64,000 nt of DNA, taken from NCBI RefSeq assembly GCF_003885045.1, contig NZ_RHJS01000002.1, positions 4,457,302 through 4,521,301 of the forward strand, written 5' to 3'. Under the pieces are notes generated by a model. That model saw only the letters and a program-made list of their open reading frames with translations. It was not told the origin of the DNA and ran no database searches. Shown in pieces: positions 53,709-62,404 of this stretch. Source of the stretch: Schaedlerella arabinosiphila. GTDB taxonomy: Bacteria > Bacillota > Clostridia > Lachnospirales > Lachnospiraceae. Position numbers and translations under genes: made by a program. Numbering within the stretch: the stretch's first letter is position 1; each line of letters opens with the position of its first letter.

Positions 53709-53963
53709 TTATATCAATTCAAAGATCTGAATTGTAAAATGCGCCAGCGATTCCATCATCCTGCCTCCCCCAAACACAAGGATAAGGCCGATGACCAGCA
53801 GCTTCGGAACAAACGTAATCGTCTGTTCGTGAATCTGCGTCGCGGCCTGTATGATTGAAATACATATACCGACGATCATACTGATGACCAGAAGCGGGCC
53901 CGCAATCTGCAGGATCAGCACGAATAATTCGTATATGATCTCTCCGATCTGTTCATTTGTCAT
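53709..53963 (-). CDS. fliQ: Flagellar export gate protein FliQ
   Basis: An 84-residue protein with two TM helices and the core GICISIIQAATQIHEQTITF, standard for FliQ. A 107-base spacer separates it from fliP, unusual for this part of the operon; nothing else is visible in that spacer. Confidence 0.95.
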   Translation of the reverse strand: MTNEQIGEIIYELFVLILQIAGPLLVISMIVGICISIIQAATQIHEQTITFVPKLLVIGLILVFGGGRMMESLAHFTIQIFELI

Positions 53964-54070
53964 CTTCCGCTTCCTCCTTCATTTATAATCCCCCCGATAT
54001 ACAAAAACTGCCTGTATGGTCTCTGTCCGGCCTGGCTGCCGGATTCGCCGCGTCCCTCTCTTTCGCCGCG

Positions 54071-54763
54071 CTAATAAAAGCCCGTCACGATATTCTGGAA
54101 CAGCAGCTCCCATCCGTCCACAGTGATAAACAGCAGCAGCTTAAACGGCATGGAAATCATAGCCGGCGGCAGCATCATCATACCCATGGACATCAGCGTA
54201 CTCGACACGACAATGTCAATCAAAAGGAACGGGATATACAGCAAAAATCCTGCCGTAAACGCCCTTTTCAGTTCGCTTGTCATAAAAGACGGGATCACGA
54301 CTGTGATCGGCATGTCGATCATCGCATCCACATAAGCATCTTTATCCTCAAAATCCGCCTCGTCAGGCACCTCCTGACCTGCGATATCTGTAAACAGCTT
54401 CAGAGAACTGTCCACCGTGTTGCGCAGCATAAACCTCTTCAGCGGAACCTGAGCGCGCTCCAACGCCACTTCCTGCGTAATCTCATTATTCTTATACGGC
54501 GTATATGCTTCTGTATTGATCTCTGAAATCACAGGATTCATAATAAACAGCGTCAGAAAGATAGAGATTCCCACCAGCACCATATTAGGCGGCGTCTGCT
54601 GAACTCCCATAGCAGTCCTCAAAAAGGAAAGGATGATCATGGTTCTCGTAAAAGAAGTCACCATAACTAAAAGTGACGGCAGAAGTGAAATGATCGTCAA
54701 CATCAGCAATATATCCAGTGTTGGCACCTGTTCACCATTCACATTTATCAGTGCGTCATACAC
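54071..54763 (-). CDS. fliP: Flagellar export gate protein FliP
   Basis: A 230-residue protein with MVTSFTRTMIILSFLRTAMG, LTLFIMNPVI and PAMISMPFKLLLFITVDGW, the FliP signature blocks. It starts with GTG at 54763, which overlaps the last base of the fliO stop (TAGTG), with GGAGG nine bases before. It lacks the long cleavable signal found in enterobacterial FliP. Confidence 0.95.
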   Translation of the reverse strand: MYDALINVNGEQVPTLDILLMLTIISLLPSLLVMVTSFTRTMIILSFLRTAMGVQQTPPNMVLVGISIFLTLFIMNPVISEINTEAYTPYKNNEITQEVALERAQVPLKRFMLRNTVDSSLKLFTDIAGQEVPDEADFEDKDAYVDAMIDMPITVVIPSFMTSELKRAFTAGFLLYIPFLLIDIVVSSTLMSMGMMMLPPAMISMPFKLLLFITVDGWELLFQNIVTGFY

Positions 54764-55113
54764 TAATCCTTACCTCCTCTTTTGCCCAGGTCATTCAGCT
54801 TCCCCAGCATCTTCCTGAAATCCATCGGCTGGGAGCCTCCGCCTTCATCCTCCGGAGCCAGCGGAAACAACTCCTCATCCTTTACTTCAGACAGGATGCT
54901 GATCTGCCCTGCGGTCACACCCACCAGCAGATACTTTCCCCCTACCTGTATTACCGCAATATGCCGGTCCTGCCCCAGCGTAAGCTGGTCAATCAGGCGC
55001 ATATAACGGGAATTGCTGCCTTTACTCATTCCCCTGCCCAGATACTTGCTGGCCAGATAGCTTAAGTAAATGATACATGCCACTATGACAAATGTGGCGA
55101 AAATTCTCCACAT
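54763..55113 (-). CDS. fliO: Flagellar export protein FliO (FliZ-like)
   Basis: A 116-residue protein with one N-terminal TM helix (IFATFVIVACIIYLSYLA) then the FliO beta-domain (RLIDQLTLGQDRHIAVIQVG) and a charged C-terminus. It assists FliP ring assembly. Position between fliY and fliP fits. Confidence 0.9.
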   Translation of the reverse strand: MWRIFATFVIVACIIYLSYLASKYLGRGMSKGSNSRYMRLIDQLTLGQDRHIAVIQVGGKYLLVGVTAGQISILSEVKDEELFPLAPEDEGGGSQPMDFRKMLGKLNDLGKRGGKD

Positions 55114-55168
55114 AAAAATCCTACCTTCACTCTGATGCCGCAGCCTCTCCTGACATCAGTTCCCTTTC

Positions 55169-56602
55169 CTACTCTAATGCCGCCAGATTGACCTTCATAA
55201 TCTCCGTGATACGGATACCGAAGTTATCCTCCACAACAACCACATCGCCCCTGGCAATGCATTGTCCGTTGACAAACAGATCCACCTGTTCTCCGGCCAA
55301 CTTGTCCAGGACAACCAACGATCCCTTAGTAAAGTCAAGAATATCTTTCACCAGCTTCCTCGTCCTGCCGATCTCCACCGAGATCTCCAGCGGAACGCTC
55401 ATGATCAACTCCATATTCTCTTCCTGTACGCCCTCAAGCACAATGCCGTTGTCTGCTTTGAGCTTCTGCTGGGCCGGGGACTGTACATGGATCATTTTCG
55501 GTTCTGCCGCAGCCGCTTTCTCTGCCGCCTTCTCCGTCATCTGCTGCTGCATCTGCTGCATCTGCTGCATCATCTGCTGCATCATCTGCATCTGCATCAT
55601 AGCCACATCCGGGCTTACTGCAGCCTGCATCATCTGGGGCGCAGGCGCCATACCGCCCTGCATCATAGCCGCGGACATATCCGCCGGCTGTGCCGTCGGT
55701 ACAGGAGCTGCCGGTGCTGCCATCGGTGCGGGTGCCGCAGGTGCGGGCGCAGGCTCCGGTTCTGATCCAAGGCCGCCTGAGAGCATCTTCTCGATCTCCT
55801 CCTGGGAAAGCGTTCCTCCGCCTCCGCCAGAAGAAGCAGGCGCTGCAGGTGCGGGCGCGGGCTCCGGTTCTGATCCAAGGCCGCCTGCCAACATCTTCTC
55901 GATCTCCTCCTGGGAAAGCGTTCCTCCGCCTCCGCCAGAAGAAGCAGGTTCCGGCGCCGGGGCAGGCGCAGGCGCTTCCTCCTGCATGGAACTGATATCG
56001 ATGATCGCGTCTTCCGGAAGGAATCCTTCCACAAGCCCCTTCGCCAGTTCCATCGGCATCACATTGAAGAACTCGCTCTCCAGCCTGTCTGCGATCCGCA
56101 GTGTAAAGCCTACCACAACCTTCGGCTGGTTATCCGTAAAATATTTATCAATAAATTCCTGCGCATTGGCAACTTCAAACGAAATCGGGGTCGAAATATT
56201 GACCATCTTCCCCAGAAATTCCGACAATGCCGTCGCTGAAGAGCCCATCATCTGGTTCATGACCTCGCAGACTACGCTGACGTTGATCTCGTCCAGTTCG
56301 AAATCTTCATCGGCAATCTCCATGCCCATGACCATTTCTACAATGACCTTCACATCGTGCCGTTTTAAAAGCATGACGTTCTTGCCTTCCAGTCCAGCGA
56401 CATAAGTAATCTCAACGCCGACAGCGGGCTCCACCTCGCCCATATGGAATTCTTCCTTGCTAACGACGTTCACGACAGGCGTCGTGATATCTACTCTGGC
56501 ATTCAGCATTGTAGAAACTGCCGTAGCAGATGCGCCAAGGCTGATATTCAGTATTTCGCCTATCGCGTCTATTTCCATTTTGCTAAAGCACTCCGAACTC
56601 AT
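55169..56602 (-). CDS. fliY: Flagellar switch protein FliY with doubled FliM-like motif
   Basis: A 477-residue C-ring protein with CheY-P phosphatase activity expected. The CheC-like N-terminal domain has both active motifs: E16/N19 in GEILNISLG and E113/N116 in CEVMNQMMG. A long linker (about 207-385) is Pro/Ala/Gly- and Met/Gln-rich, then a FliN/SpoA domain ends the protein (IGRTRKLVKDILDFTKGSLV). Within the linker two copies of TLSQEEIEKML (228-238, 264-274), 36 residues apart, resemble the N-terminal CheY-binding peptide of FliM (LSQSQIDALL here). Usual FliY has about 380-400 residues. Confidence 0.94.
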   Translation of the reverse strand: MSSECFSKMEIDAIGEILNISLGASATAVSTMLNARVDITTPVVNVVSKEEFHMGEVEPAVGVEITYVAGLEGKNVMLLKRHDVKVIVEMVMGMEIADEDFELDEINVSVVCEVMNQMMGSSATALSEFLGKMVNISTPISFEVANAQEFIDKYFTDNQPKVVVGFTLRIADRLESEFFNVMPMELAKGLVEGFLPEDAIIDISSMQEEAPAPAPAPEPASSGGGGGTLSQEEIEKMLAGGLGSEPEPAPAPAAPASSGGGGGTLSQEEIEKMLSGGLGSEPEPAPAPAAPAPMAAPAAPVPTAQPADMSAAMMQGGMAPAPQMMQAAVSPDVAMMQMQMMQQMMQQMQQMQQQMTEKAAEKAAAAEPKMIHVQSPAQQKLKADNGIVLEGVQEENMELIMSVPLEISVEIGRTRKLVKDILDFTKGSLVVLDKLAGEQVDLFVNGQCIARGDVVVVEDNFGIRITEIMKVNLAALE

Positions 56603-56640
56603 ACTAACGCTACTCTCCTTTCGGGAATATCCCCCTCATT

Positions 56641-57120
56641 CTATTTTCCGATATCCAATGCTCTCTGAGCCATCAGCTTCATTGCATTGAATGCCGTGAT
56701 ATTCGCCTCATAAGACCGGGTCGCGGACATGGCGTCCACCGTCTCCTTCACCGGGTCCACATTCGGCATCATGACATAACCCTGTTCATCCGCATCCGGA
56801 TGATCCGGGTTATAGACCGGGTACAGGTCTCTCTCGTCTTCTATAATTTCAGTCACCCGTACTCCGCCTTTGGTAGCGTTTTTATTCAAAAGACTGTTGA
56901 ATCTTGAACGGAAAGAACCGGACGCCGCGGAATTTCTCGAAGAGGTCACATCCGTAGAAGCAATCTCCTGAAATACGACCATCTTTCTCCGGTATGGTCC
57001 GTCGCCGCTCTCCGTGCGGGTCGAATTGGTATTCGCAAGATTCTGTGAGGCAATGTCAAGCCTTTGTCTCTCTGCCGTCAGCGCGGAGGCACTGATATCA
57101 AACGAACTCAAAAAAGACAT
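56641..57120 (-). CDS. flgC: Flagellar rod protein FlgC, out of its usual place
   Basis: A 159-residue proximal rod protein: ISASALTAERQRLDIASQNLANTNST start, PYRRKMVVFQEI, YNPDHPDADEQGYVMMPNVD and the terminal ATRSYEANITAFNAMK. It normally lies between flgB and fliE at the operon start; here it stands between cheY and fliY, 14 bases from cheY. It may be the only flgC or a second copy; the operon start lies outside the window. Confidence 0.93.
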   Translation of the reverse strand: MSFLSSFDISASALTAERQRLDIASQNLANTNSTRTESGDGPYRRKMVVFQEIASTDVTSSRNSAASGSFRSRFNSLLNKNATKGGVRVTEIIEDERDLYPVYNPDHPDADEQGYVMMPNVDPVKETVDAMSATRSYEANITAFNAMKLMAQRALDIGK

Positions 57121-57134
57121 AATGCCACCTCCCG

Positions 57135-57494
57135 TTAGCCAAGAATCTTCTTCACGGTTGACAAAATACGCTCCGGCTTAAATGGTTTTACAATGAAGTC
57201 CTTCGCTCCGGACTTGATCGAATCCATAACCATCGCCTCCTGACCCATAGCGGAACACATAACAATCGTTGCTCCCGGGTCCATGCCCTTGATCTCCTTT
57301 AAAGTCTCCAGACCGTCCTTGTTCGGCATTGTAATGTCCATGAATACAAGATCCGGCTTCTCCGCCGCGTACACTTCCACCGCTTTCGCGCCGTCCTCCG
57401 CCTCAACCAGGTCCGTATAGCCTGCCTGGGTAAGCGTATTCTTTAACATCATCCTCATAAATGCAGCGTCGTCTACTAACATTATTTTTGCCAT
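57135..57494 (-). CDS. cheY: Chemotaxis response regulator CheY
   Basis: A 119-residue single receiver domain. Acidic DD near the N-terminus (VDDAAFMRMML), phospho-Asp in DLVFMDITMPNKDG, Ser/Thr position in MCSAMGQ and Lys in VKPFKPE are present. CheY-P binds FliM and FliY to change rotation. A possible own promoter lies upstream at 57523-57551. Confidence 0.95.
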   Translation of the reverse strand: MAKIMLVDDAAFMRMMLKNTLTQAGYTDLVEAEDGAKAVEVYAAEKPDLVFMDITMPNKDGLETLKEIKGMDPGATIVMCSAMGQEAMVMDSIKSGAKDFIVKPFKPERILSTVKKILG

Positions 57495-57522
57495 TTTCCT
57501 ATACCTCTCTTTTTTTATACTT

Positions 57523-57551
57523 ATTGTAATTTATATACACAGATATTTCAA
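57523..57551 (-). promoter_or_regulatory. Possible internal promoter for cheY
   Basis: Minus strand TTGAAA, 17 bases, TACAAT, in the 127-base gap after fliM. The palindrome GTACGGCATTCCGTAC at 57584-57599 lies just upstream. Confidence 0.4.
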
Positions 57552-57621
57552 CAGATTTATCTGGTAAATAATGCAGTAATCTTGTACGGCATTCCGTACG
57601 TGTGTTGCCGGCAATGGCAAT

Positions 57622-58644
57622 TTATACCGCCACATCTTCTTTGTTTTCAATGTTTTCTAAAATGCGGTCTTCAATCTTTACTGCGACATTCTTGTTATGT
57701 ACGCCAAGCTGCCCGTTGAACCACGGCTGGCCCTCGATAAACAGAGATACCAGAGAATCCTGCGGCTTGTTCAGGTCGATCACGTCTCCCACGTGAAGGT
57801 TGTATACATCGTCCAGGTTCAGCTTCGCTACTCCGAGCTGCGCCATAACGTCCATTGAGGACTCCCGGATGCTGTCCATAATCTCTTCCCGGTTGCTCTT
57901 GGTGTGTTCGCCCTTCTTCGCGATGTGTTTTGTCTTGTCAATGATGTCGAATATATTGCTCAAAAGTGTTCCGGGGATACAGATATTCATGGTCCCCGAC
58001 AAATCCCCCAGCATGATGTTCAGCATGATGATGACAACCGTCTCGTCCACGCTGATGCCCTGGAACATGCTCGGGTTCTCCTCTATATGCTCAAACTCGG
58101 TCTTCAGCGTGATGTGGGCTCCCCATACATCCGTGTTGATCGCCACCAGGTATTTGATGATCTTCTCATACAGCGCAAGCTCTATGTCTGTATAAGTATA
58201 AGATATATCTATGGTCCTGTCAAATCCAAGTCCTCCCAGCATGCGGTCGATCATCGCCGTCATCAGTGTCGGCGCTATATGGAAAAGTACGGGCGGGTTT
58301 GTAGAATTGTCCGGCAAATCCACCTCTGCAACGGTAAGCACATCCGTCTCGTTCAAAGCATTTCCAAATTCATAATAGCGCTGCTCCTCGATTCCGACCA
58401 CTTCCACCTCGCTCACCAGACGGAACAGGCCGTTGATCTGCGAGGTCGCGATTCTGGAATAGTTATCATAAATGCTGCGGAGCATTTTCAGCTTGTCTTT
58501 TGTATATTTTTTCGGACTATAGAAGTCGTATTTTCTGTATTCCTGCTTCGGTTTTTCAGGCTCTGGAGCCTTTTTATCCGATTCGGCATTTTGCATTGAA
58601 TTCAGCAGCGCGTCAATCTGACTTTGTGATAATACATCTGCCAT
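57622..58644 (-). CDS. fliM: Flagellar switch protein FliM
   Basis: A 340-residue C-ring protein. N-terminal CheY-binding peptide LSQSQIDALLNSM, central CheC-like domain without phosphatase residues, and C-terminal SpoA domain (LNLDDVYNLHVGDVIDLNKP, FNGQLGVHNKNVAVKI). It follows motB after 97 bases; fliL, usual here, is absent. Confidence 0.95.
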   Translation of the reverse strand: MADVLSQSQIDALLNSMQNAESDKKAPEPEKPKQEYRKYDFYSPKKYTKDKLKMLRSIYDNYSRIATSQINGLFRLVSEVEVVGIEEQRYYEFGNALNETDVLTVAEVDLPDNSTNPPVLFHIAPTLMTAMIDRMLGGLGFDRTIDISYTYTDIELALYEKIIKYLVAINTDVWGAHITLKTEFEHIEENPSMFQGISVDETVVIIMLNIMLGDLSGTMNICIPGTLLSNIFDIIDKTKHIAKKGEHTKSNREEIMDSIRESSMDVMAQLGVAKLNLDDVYNLHVGDVIDLNKPQDSLVSLFIEGQPWFNGQLGVHNKNVAVKIEDRILENIENKEDVAV

Positions 58645-58741
58645 CCCAAACCCCTACTTTCATTATTAATTAGCATGCTCAGCTTCTGATCCGGCCTTTG
58701 GAAGAACCGGCCATCCTCCGCCGTCAGGCGGTTGGCTGCGG

Positions 58742-59509
58742 TTACTGCGCTGTTCTGTCCATCTCCGCATAGTACTCTTCCAGGCTCTTCGTCACGGAAT
58801 CCGACTTGGTAATCAGCATCTCTACCCTTCGGTTCTTTGCCCGGTTCTCCTCCGTATCGAACGGAGCGATGGGACGGAACTGTCCGTAAGATACAGCTAC
58901 CAGCTTATCCGGCGTTACCGTCGTCCGCTGCTGAATATATGCCGTAACTCTGGCCGCTCTTTCCGCGGAAAGTACACGGTCTGATTCCGGCTCGTTCATC
59001 TGGTTTGGATCTGCCTGCGTGGTGTGTCCCAGGATCTGGATTTCCTTGATGGACTCCGATACTCCTGAAATGATTGTGGCAAACTGATCCAAAATCCCTT
59101 TTCCTTCATCCTTTATAATGGAACTGTCCCCGGCGAAAAACACATTGTCACGGAATGTAACATATGTAAACCCATCGCCTTTGTACAGGTCTATCTCTCC
59201 TTCCAGTCCCGCTTCCTCCGATGCCTTTTTCAGGCTCTCATACAGAGAATCGAACTCATCCTCATCCATGGAGCCGTCCTTGACGTGGTTGGGAACTTCA
59301 TCTGTAGCATCCGGCACGTTGTCTATGGCAATCTGTGAGACTTCCACAGCGTTCGGGTTAAAGCTTTTTACGACCTGTATCCACTTTGCCTGGTCTACGG
59401 TAGAGATGGAATACAGGAGCACGAAAAAACACAGCAAAAGTGTAACCAGATCACCGTATGTATCCATCCAGTTTGCACCGCCGCCGGATGATTTATTCCT
59501 TTTCTTCAT
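58742..59509 (-). CDS. motB: Flagellar stator protein MotB
   Basis: A 255-residue stator subunit. One TM helix carries the essential Asp (WMDTYGDLVTLLLCFFVLLY), followed by a plug/linker and a C-terminal OmpA-like peptidoglycan-binding domain (EIQILGHTTQADPNQ, LSAERAARVTAYIQQ, YGQFRPIAPFDT, NRRVEMLI). Works with MotA, encoded 67 bases upstream. Confidence 0.94.
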   Translation of the reverse strand: MKKRNKSSGGGANWMDTYGDLVTLLLCFFVLLYSISTVDQAKWIQVVKSFNPNAVEVSQIAIDNVPDATDEVPNHVKDGSMDEDEFDSLYESLKKASEEAGLEGEIDLYKGDGFTYVTFRDNVFFAGDSSIIKDEGKGILDQFATIISGVSESIKEIQILGHTTQADPNQMNEPESDRVLSAERAARVTAYIQQRTTVTPDKLVAVSYGQFRPIAPFDTEENRAKNRRVEMLITKSDSVTKSLEEYYAEMDRTAQ

Positions 59510-59576
59510 ATTCTCCTCCTGTTGCCTGCCGCATATCCGTATGGATTATGTCACTGCCGGATACGCGTCCTCTCTC

Positions 59577-60389
59577 TTACTCTCCCGCGTCAGCCTTTCC
59601 GCCGCCTCCTGCTGAATCAAGCAGCTTTGCGCGCCCTTTCTGGGCAACGTATGTAACCAGCTTCTCTTTCAGGAACTTCGGATTGTCTCCTGACTGGATC
59701 GCAAGGATACCTTCGATCATGATCTGCTTATACAGAAGCTCTTCTTCGTTTCTGACCGTCAGCTTATTTGCAAAAGGTGAGAAAAGTACGTTCGCGAGGA
59801 TACATCCGTAGAATGTGGTGATCAACGCTGTCGCCATGGCAGGACCGATGGAGGAAGCACCGCCCGAGTCAATGTCCATCTCCTTCAGCATGTTAACCAG
59901 TCCGACCAGCGTTCCGATCATACCGAATGCCGGTGAAAACGCGGAAGCTTTGTTGAACAGGTTGATGCCTTCCTCATGCCGCGCGGACATGGCATCTACT
60001 TCATTTTCCAAAAGCGCCCGGACTTCTTCGGGTTCTGTGGCATCTACGATAAGCATAATGCCCTGTTTGAAAAACGGGTCGTCGATCTCATTGGCCTTTT
60101 CTTCCAGCGCCAGCAAACCGTTCTTTCTGGCAAGCTGCGCCATCTCCTCCAGTGTGTCCACCAGGAAACCGATGTTGTAGCGGTTCCCCTGAACCAGGAG
60201 CACCAGCATCTTCGGGATCGTCGCCAGTGTCTTTAACGGGTAGCTGGCAAGGACCGCGCAGATCGCGCCGCCGACTACGATCGCCAAACTCGGCGGGTCC
60301 CAGAAGTTCCCCAGCTTTGTCGGATTGATGCCGACGAATACAATCAGCACCGCACTTATGATGATACCTAAAATTGTTGTTATATCCAT
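59577..60389 (-). CDS. motA: Flagellar stator protein MotA
   Basis: A 270-residue four-helix membrane protein; FGMIGTLVGLVNMLKEMD and GPAMATALITTFYGCILAN are the conserved helices 3-4, and the cytosolic loop holds EVRALLENEVDAMSARHEEG. It passes ions with MotB. H+ versus Na+ use is not clear from the sequence. Confidence 0.94.
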   Translation of the reverse strand: MDITTILGIIISAVLIVFVGINPTKLGNFWDPPSLAIVVGGAICAVLASYPLKTLATIPKMLVLLVQGNRYNIGFLVDTLEEMAQLARKNGLLALEEKANEIDDPFFKQGIMLIVDATEPEEVRALLENEVDAMSARHEEGINLFNKASAFSPAFGMIGTLVGLVNMLKEMDIDSGGASSIGPAMATALITTFYGCILANVLFSPFANKLTVRNEEELLYKQIMIEGILAIQSGDNPKFLKEKLVTYVAQKGRAKLLDSAGGGGKADAGE

Positions 60390-60413
60390 ATTCTCTTCAC
60401 CGCCCTTACCTTT

Positions 60414-60611
60414 TTATCTGTCCGTATGGAAACTATGAATTTTTTCGTTATATGCAATTGTCTTTTCGATGATCTCCTCGGCGCTTTCCTTCACGATGAA
60501 GAACTTCCCGTTCATCATGATCACCTTGGATTCCGGTATCAGTTCTACCGATTCAATCTGATCGCAGTTCAGCACGATCTTATTGTCATTTAATTTGGTC
60601 AGCATTATCAT
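60414..60611 (-). CDS. flbD: FlbD/SwrD family flagellar protein
   Basis: A 65-residue protein beginning MIMLTKLNDNKIVLNCDQIE with TPES/PESKVIMMNGKFFIVKES, the standard FlbD (SwrD) pattern. SwrD in Bacillus raises motor torque (family knowledge). GAGGG lies eight bases before the ATG at 60611; motA follows after 24 bases. Confidence 0.88.
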   Translation of the reverse strand: MIMLTKLNDNKIVLNCDQIESVELIPESKVIMMNGKFFIVKESAEEIIEKTIAYNEKIHSFHTDR

Positions 60612-60647
60612 ATCATATTCCCTCTTCTTTTTCAAACGCTGCCAGGA

Positions 60648-60812
60648 TTACGGAAGGAATCTTAGCTGCGCTTCTACCTCCTCTATATCATTAAACAGCA
60701 GGCAATATCGGTTCAATACCTGCACAGACCGCATGAACTGCGGAACTGTAAAAGATGACCCTGCCGCATGATGGATATGCGCGGACAGTCGGTTTACAAT
60801 CCCTTTGTACAA
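60648..60812 (-). CDS. Candidate small protein between flgE and flbD
   Basis: A 54-codon frame, mostly helical (LDLYKGIVNRLSAHIHHAAG ... FMRSVQVLNRYCLLFNDIE), with good coding character, ending 36 bases before flbD. There is no in-frame ATG at the start; TTG at 60812 is the only candidate and has a poor ribosome site. A one-base change would join it to an ATG-ATG just upstream, so it may be a frameshifted relic. No family recognised. Confidence 0.4.
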   Translation of the reverse strand: MYKGIVNRLSAHIHHAAGSSFTVPQFMRSVQVLNRYCLLFNDIEEVEAQLRFLP

Positions 60813-60850
60813 ATCTAAATCTTCATCATTACAGACAGTACATCAGGCCG

Positions 60851-60884
60851 GGATCTGCCATGGAATATGCTTCATGGCAGATCC
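60851..60884 (-). promoter_or_regulatory. Perfect 12-base intercistronic hairpin after flgE
   Basis: GGATCTGCCATG / CATGGCAGATCC with a ten-base loop and no T-run, 90 bases after the flgE stop. It probably stabilises the upstream flgE message or tunes read-through into the motor genes. Confidence 0.6.
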
Positions 60885-60974
60885 GCAGCGATATTTATAT
60901 GGATATGCAAATAAATGGTTTATATGTCATGTATCTGCAAGCTGCTACGCAGTCCTGGTTGATATCATTCAGGA

Positions 60975-62276
60975 CTAACGTTTCATGCTTACAAGTTCCT
61001 GCAGCATCTCATCCGTTACAGTGATGATCTTCGAGTTCGCCTGGAAACCTCTCTGGGTTGTGATGATGTTGGAGAACTCGTTGGCAAGGTCTACGTTGGC
61101 CATTTCCAGTTTACCGCCGAGGATTCTTCCTGTGGGGCCTGTGCTTGGCTTCACGTCAGTTACTTCACCCGCATTGTCGCCAATTGTATAGTAGTAGCCA
61201 TCTGTCTTTTCCAGACCATTCGGATTCTGGACAGAAATCAAAGCGACCTGTCCAAGCGCAATCACTCGTTTCTGCTCATCGACACCGATCACAGTTCCGT
61301 CTTCACTGATTGAGTAGTTTTCCAATTGATAGCGCTGCCCTGTCGTCGGATCTATTGGGATTCTGATCGTGGAAAGTTCCTCTGAAAATTCTGCGGGGAT
61401 ACCTGCAATGTAATCTTTACCATCCACTTGGTCTCTTATTTCAAATCCGGCGGTGTTCGTATTACCAAATTCACCTGCCAAATCAGTTACCTGCTTCGTT
61501 GTTGCAGTTCCTGTTCCATTTGCTTTAATCGTGAAGCTAGGTCTACTCTCTGTTGTTGCAGGTGGTCCTGCAGCAGTTGTAACCTGAGTAAAACCATTAT
61601 ATTCAATCGTACACCCTGCAAACTTAGTATCTGTTAATGCTTTATCTACCCAGTCCTCTACCGCCTTTACCATATCATTTTCATCATAGGTAGTCTCCAC
61701 CGTAACGCCTGCTATTGTAATTTGATTAGTACCATTACCTTTATTGATTGTAGGCACAACCCCTCTCATTGTCAAACTTGCCCCTGTAGCCGGCGTTTCC
61801 GGTATACCTGTACCGTCTACCAGCGCATATCCGTACACATAACTTCTCTGGTCATCCACCAGATATCCGTTTTCGTCTACACTGAATATACCAACTCTGG
61901 AGAGGCTCAATCCCGAAGATTTGATATCCGTAAAGCTTCCGTTTACCATCGGTCCCACCAGGAAGAATCCTGTTCCGTCAATCATACAGTCCATTGGTCT
62001 GGATGACGGAGCCGGTGCCCCTGTCTCGAAAACATTTGAGATCGATGATACCTGAGAACCATAACCAACCTGGGATGCATTACGCCCGCCGTAAGCACCT
62101 GCTGTCACATCACCGCCGGAACTGTTGAATGTATTTGTGTACATGGAGTCCTTGAAGTTGTAAGCATATCCCTTGAATCCCCATGTATTTACGTTGGCGA
62201 TATTATTACCGATTACGTCCATCTTGGACTGATGCGCCTTGAGTCCTGCGACTCCTGCTATCATTGATCTGACCAT
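60975..62276 (-). CDS. flgE: Flagellar hook protein FlgE
   Basis: A 433-residue hook subunit. The N-terminal D0 part contains HQSKMDVIGNNIANVNTWGFK, and the C-terminus has MANVDLANEFSNIITTQRGFQ and NSKIITVTDEMLQEL. The middle (about 180-330) is a variable surface domain. It is the major hook protein and is abundant, consistent with hairpins on both sides of the gene. Confidence 0.95.
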   Translation of the reverse strand: MVRSMIAGVAGLKAHQSKMDVIGNNIANVNTWGFKGYAYNFKDSMYTNTFNSSGGDVTAGAYGGRNASQVGYGSQVSSISNVFETGAPAPSSRPMDCMIDGTGFFLVGPMVNGSFTDIKSSGLSLSRVGIFSVDENGYLVDDQRSYVYGYALVDGTGIPETPATGASLTMRGVVPTINKGNGTNQITIAGVTVETTYDENDMVKAVEDWVDKALTDTKFAGCTIEYNGFTQVTTAAGPPATTESRPSFTIKANGTGTATTKQVTDLAGEFGNTNTAGFEIRDQVDGKDYIAGIPAEFSEELSTIRIPIDPTTGQRYQLENYSISEDGTVIGVDEQKRVIALGQVALISVQNPNGLEKTDGYYYTIGDNAGEVTDVKPSTGPTGRILGGKLEMANVDLANEFSNIITTQRGFQANSKIITVTDEMLQELVSMKR

Positions 62277-62330
62277 TTTAATTTACTTCCTTTCTTTTCT
62301 ATACAACCCTCTGCCGTACCTGCACGCCCC

Positions 62331-62378
62331 GCTCCTTTTCCAAAGAGGGAGCGCGCCTGTACCTGCGAGTCACGCAGG
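62331..62378 (-). promoter_or_regulatory. Two hairpins before flgE
   Basis: GCTCC/GGAGC (62331-62352) and CCTGCG/CGCAGG (62362-62378) lie in the 128-base gap before flgE; they may insulate the hook-protein mRNA. Confidence 0.4.
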
Positions 62379-62404
62379 CACGAAACCTCCACAAATGGTC
62401 CGGC

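Noticed and set aside
62356..62400. c-di-GMP riboswitch before flgE (a CACGCAGGCACGAAACC-like string)
   Set aside because: The match is short, lies partly on the wrong strand, and the surrounding helices of a GEMM motif are not formed.
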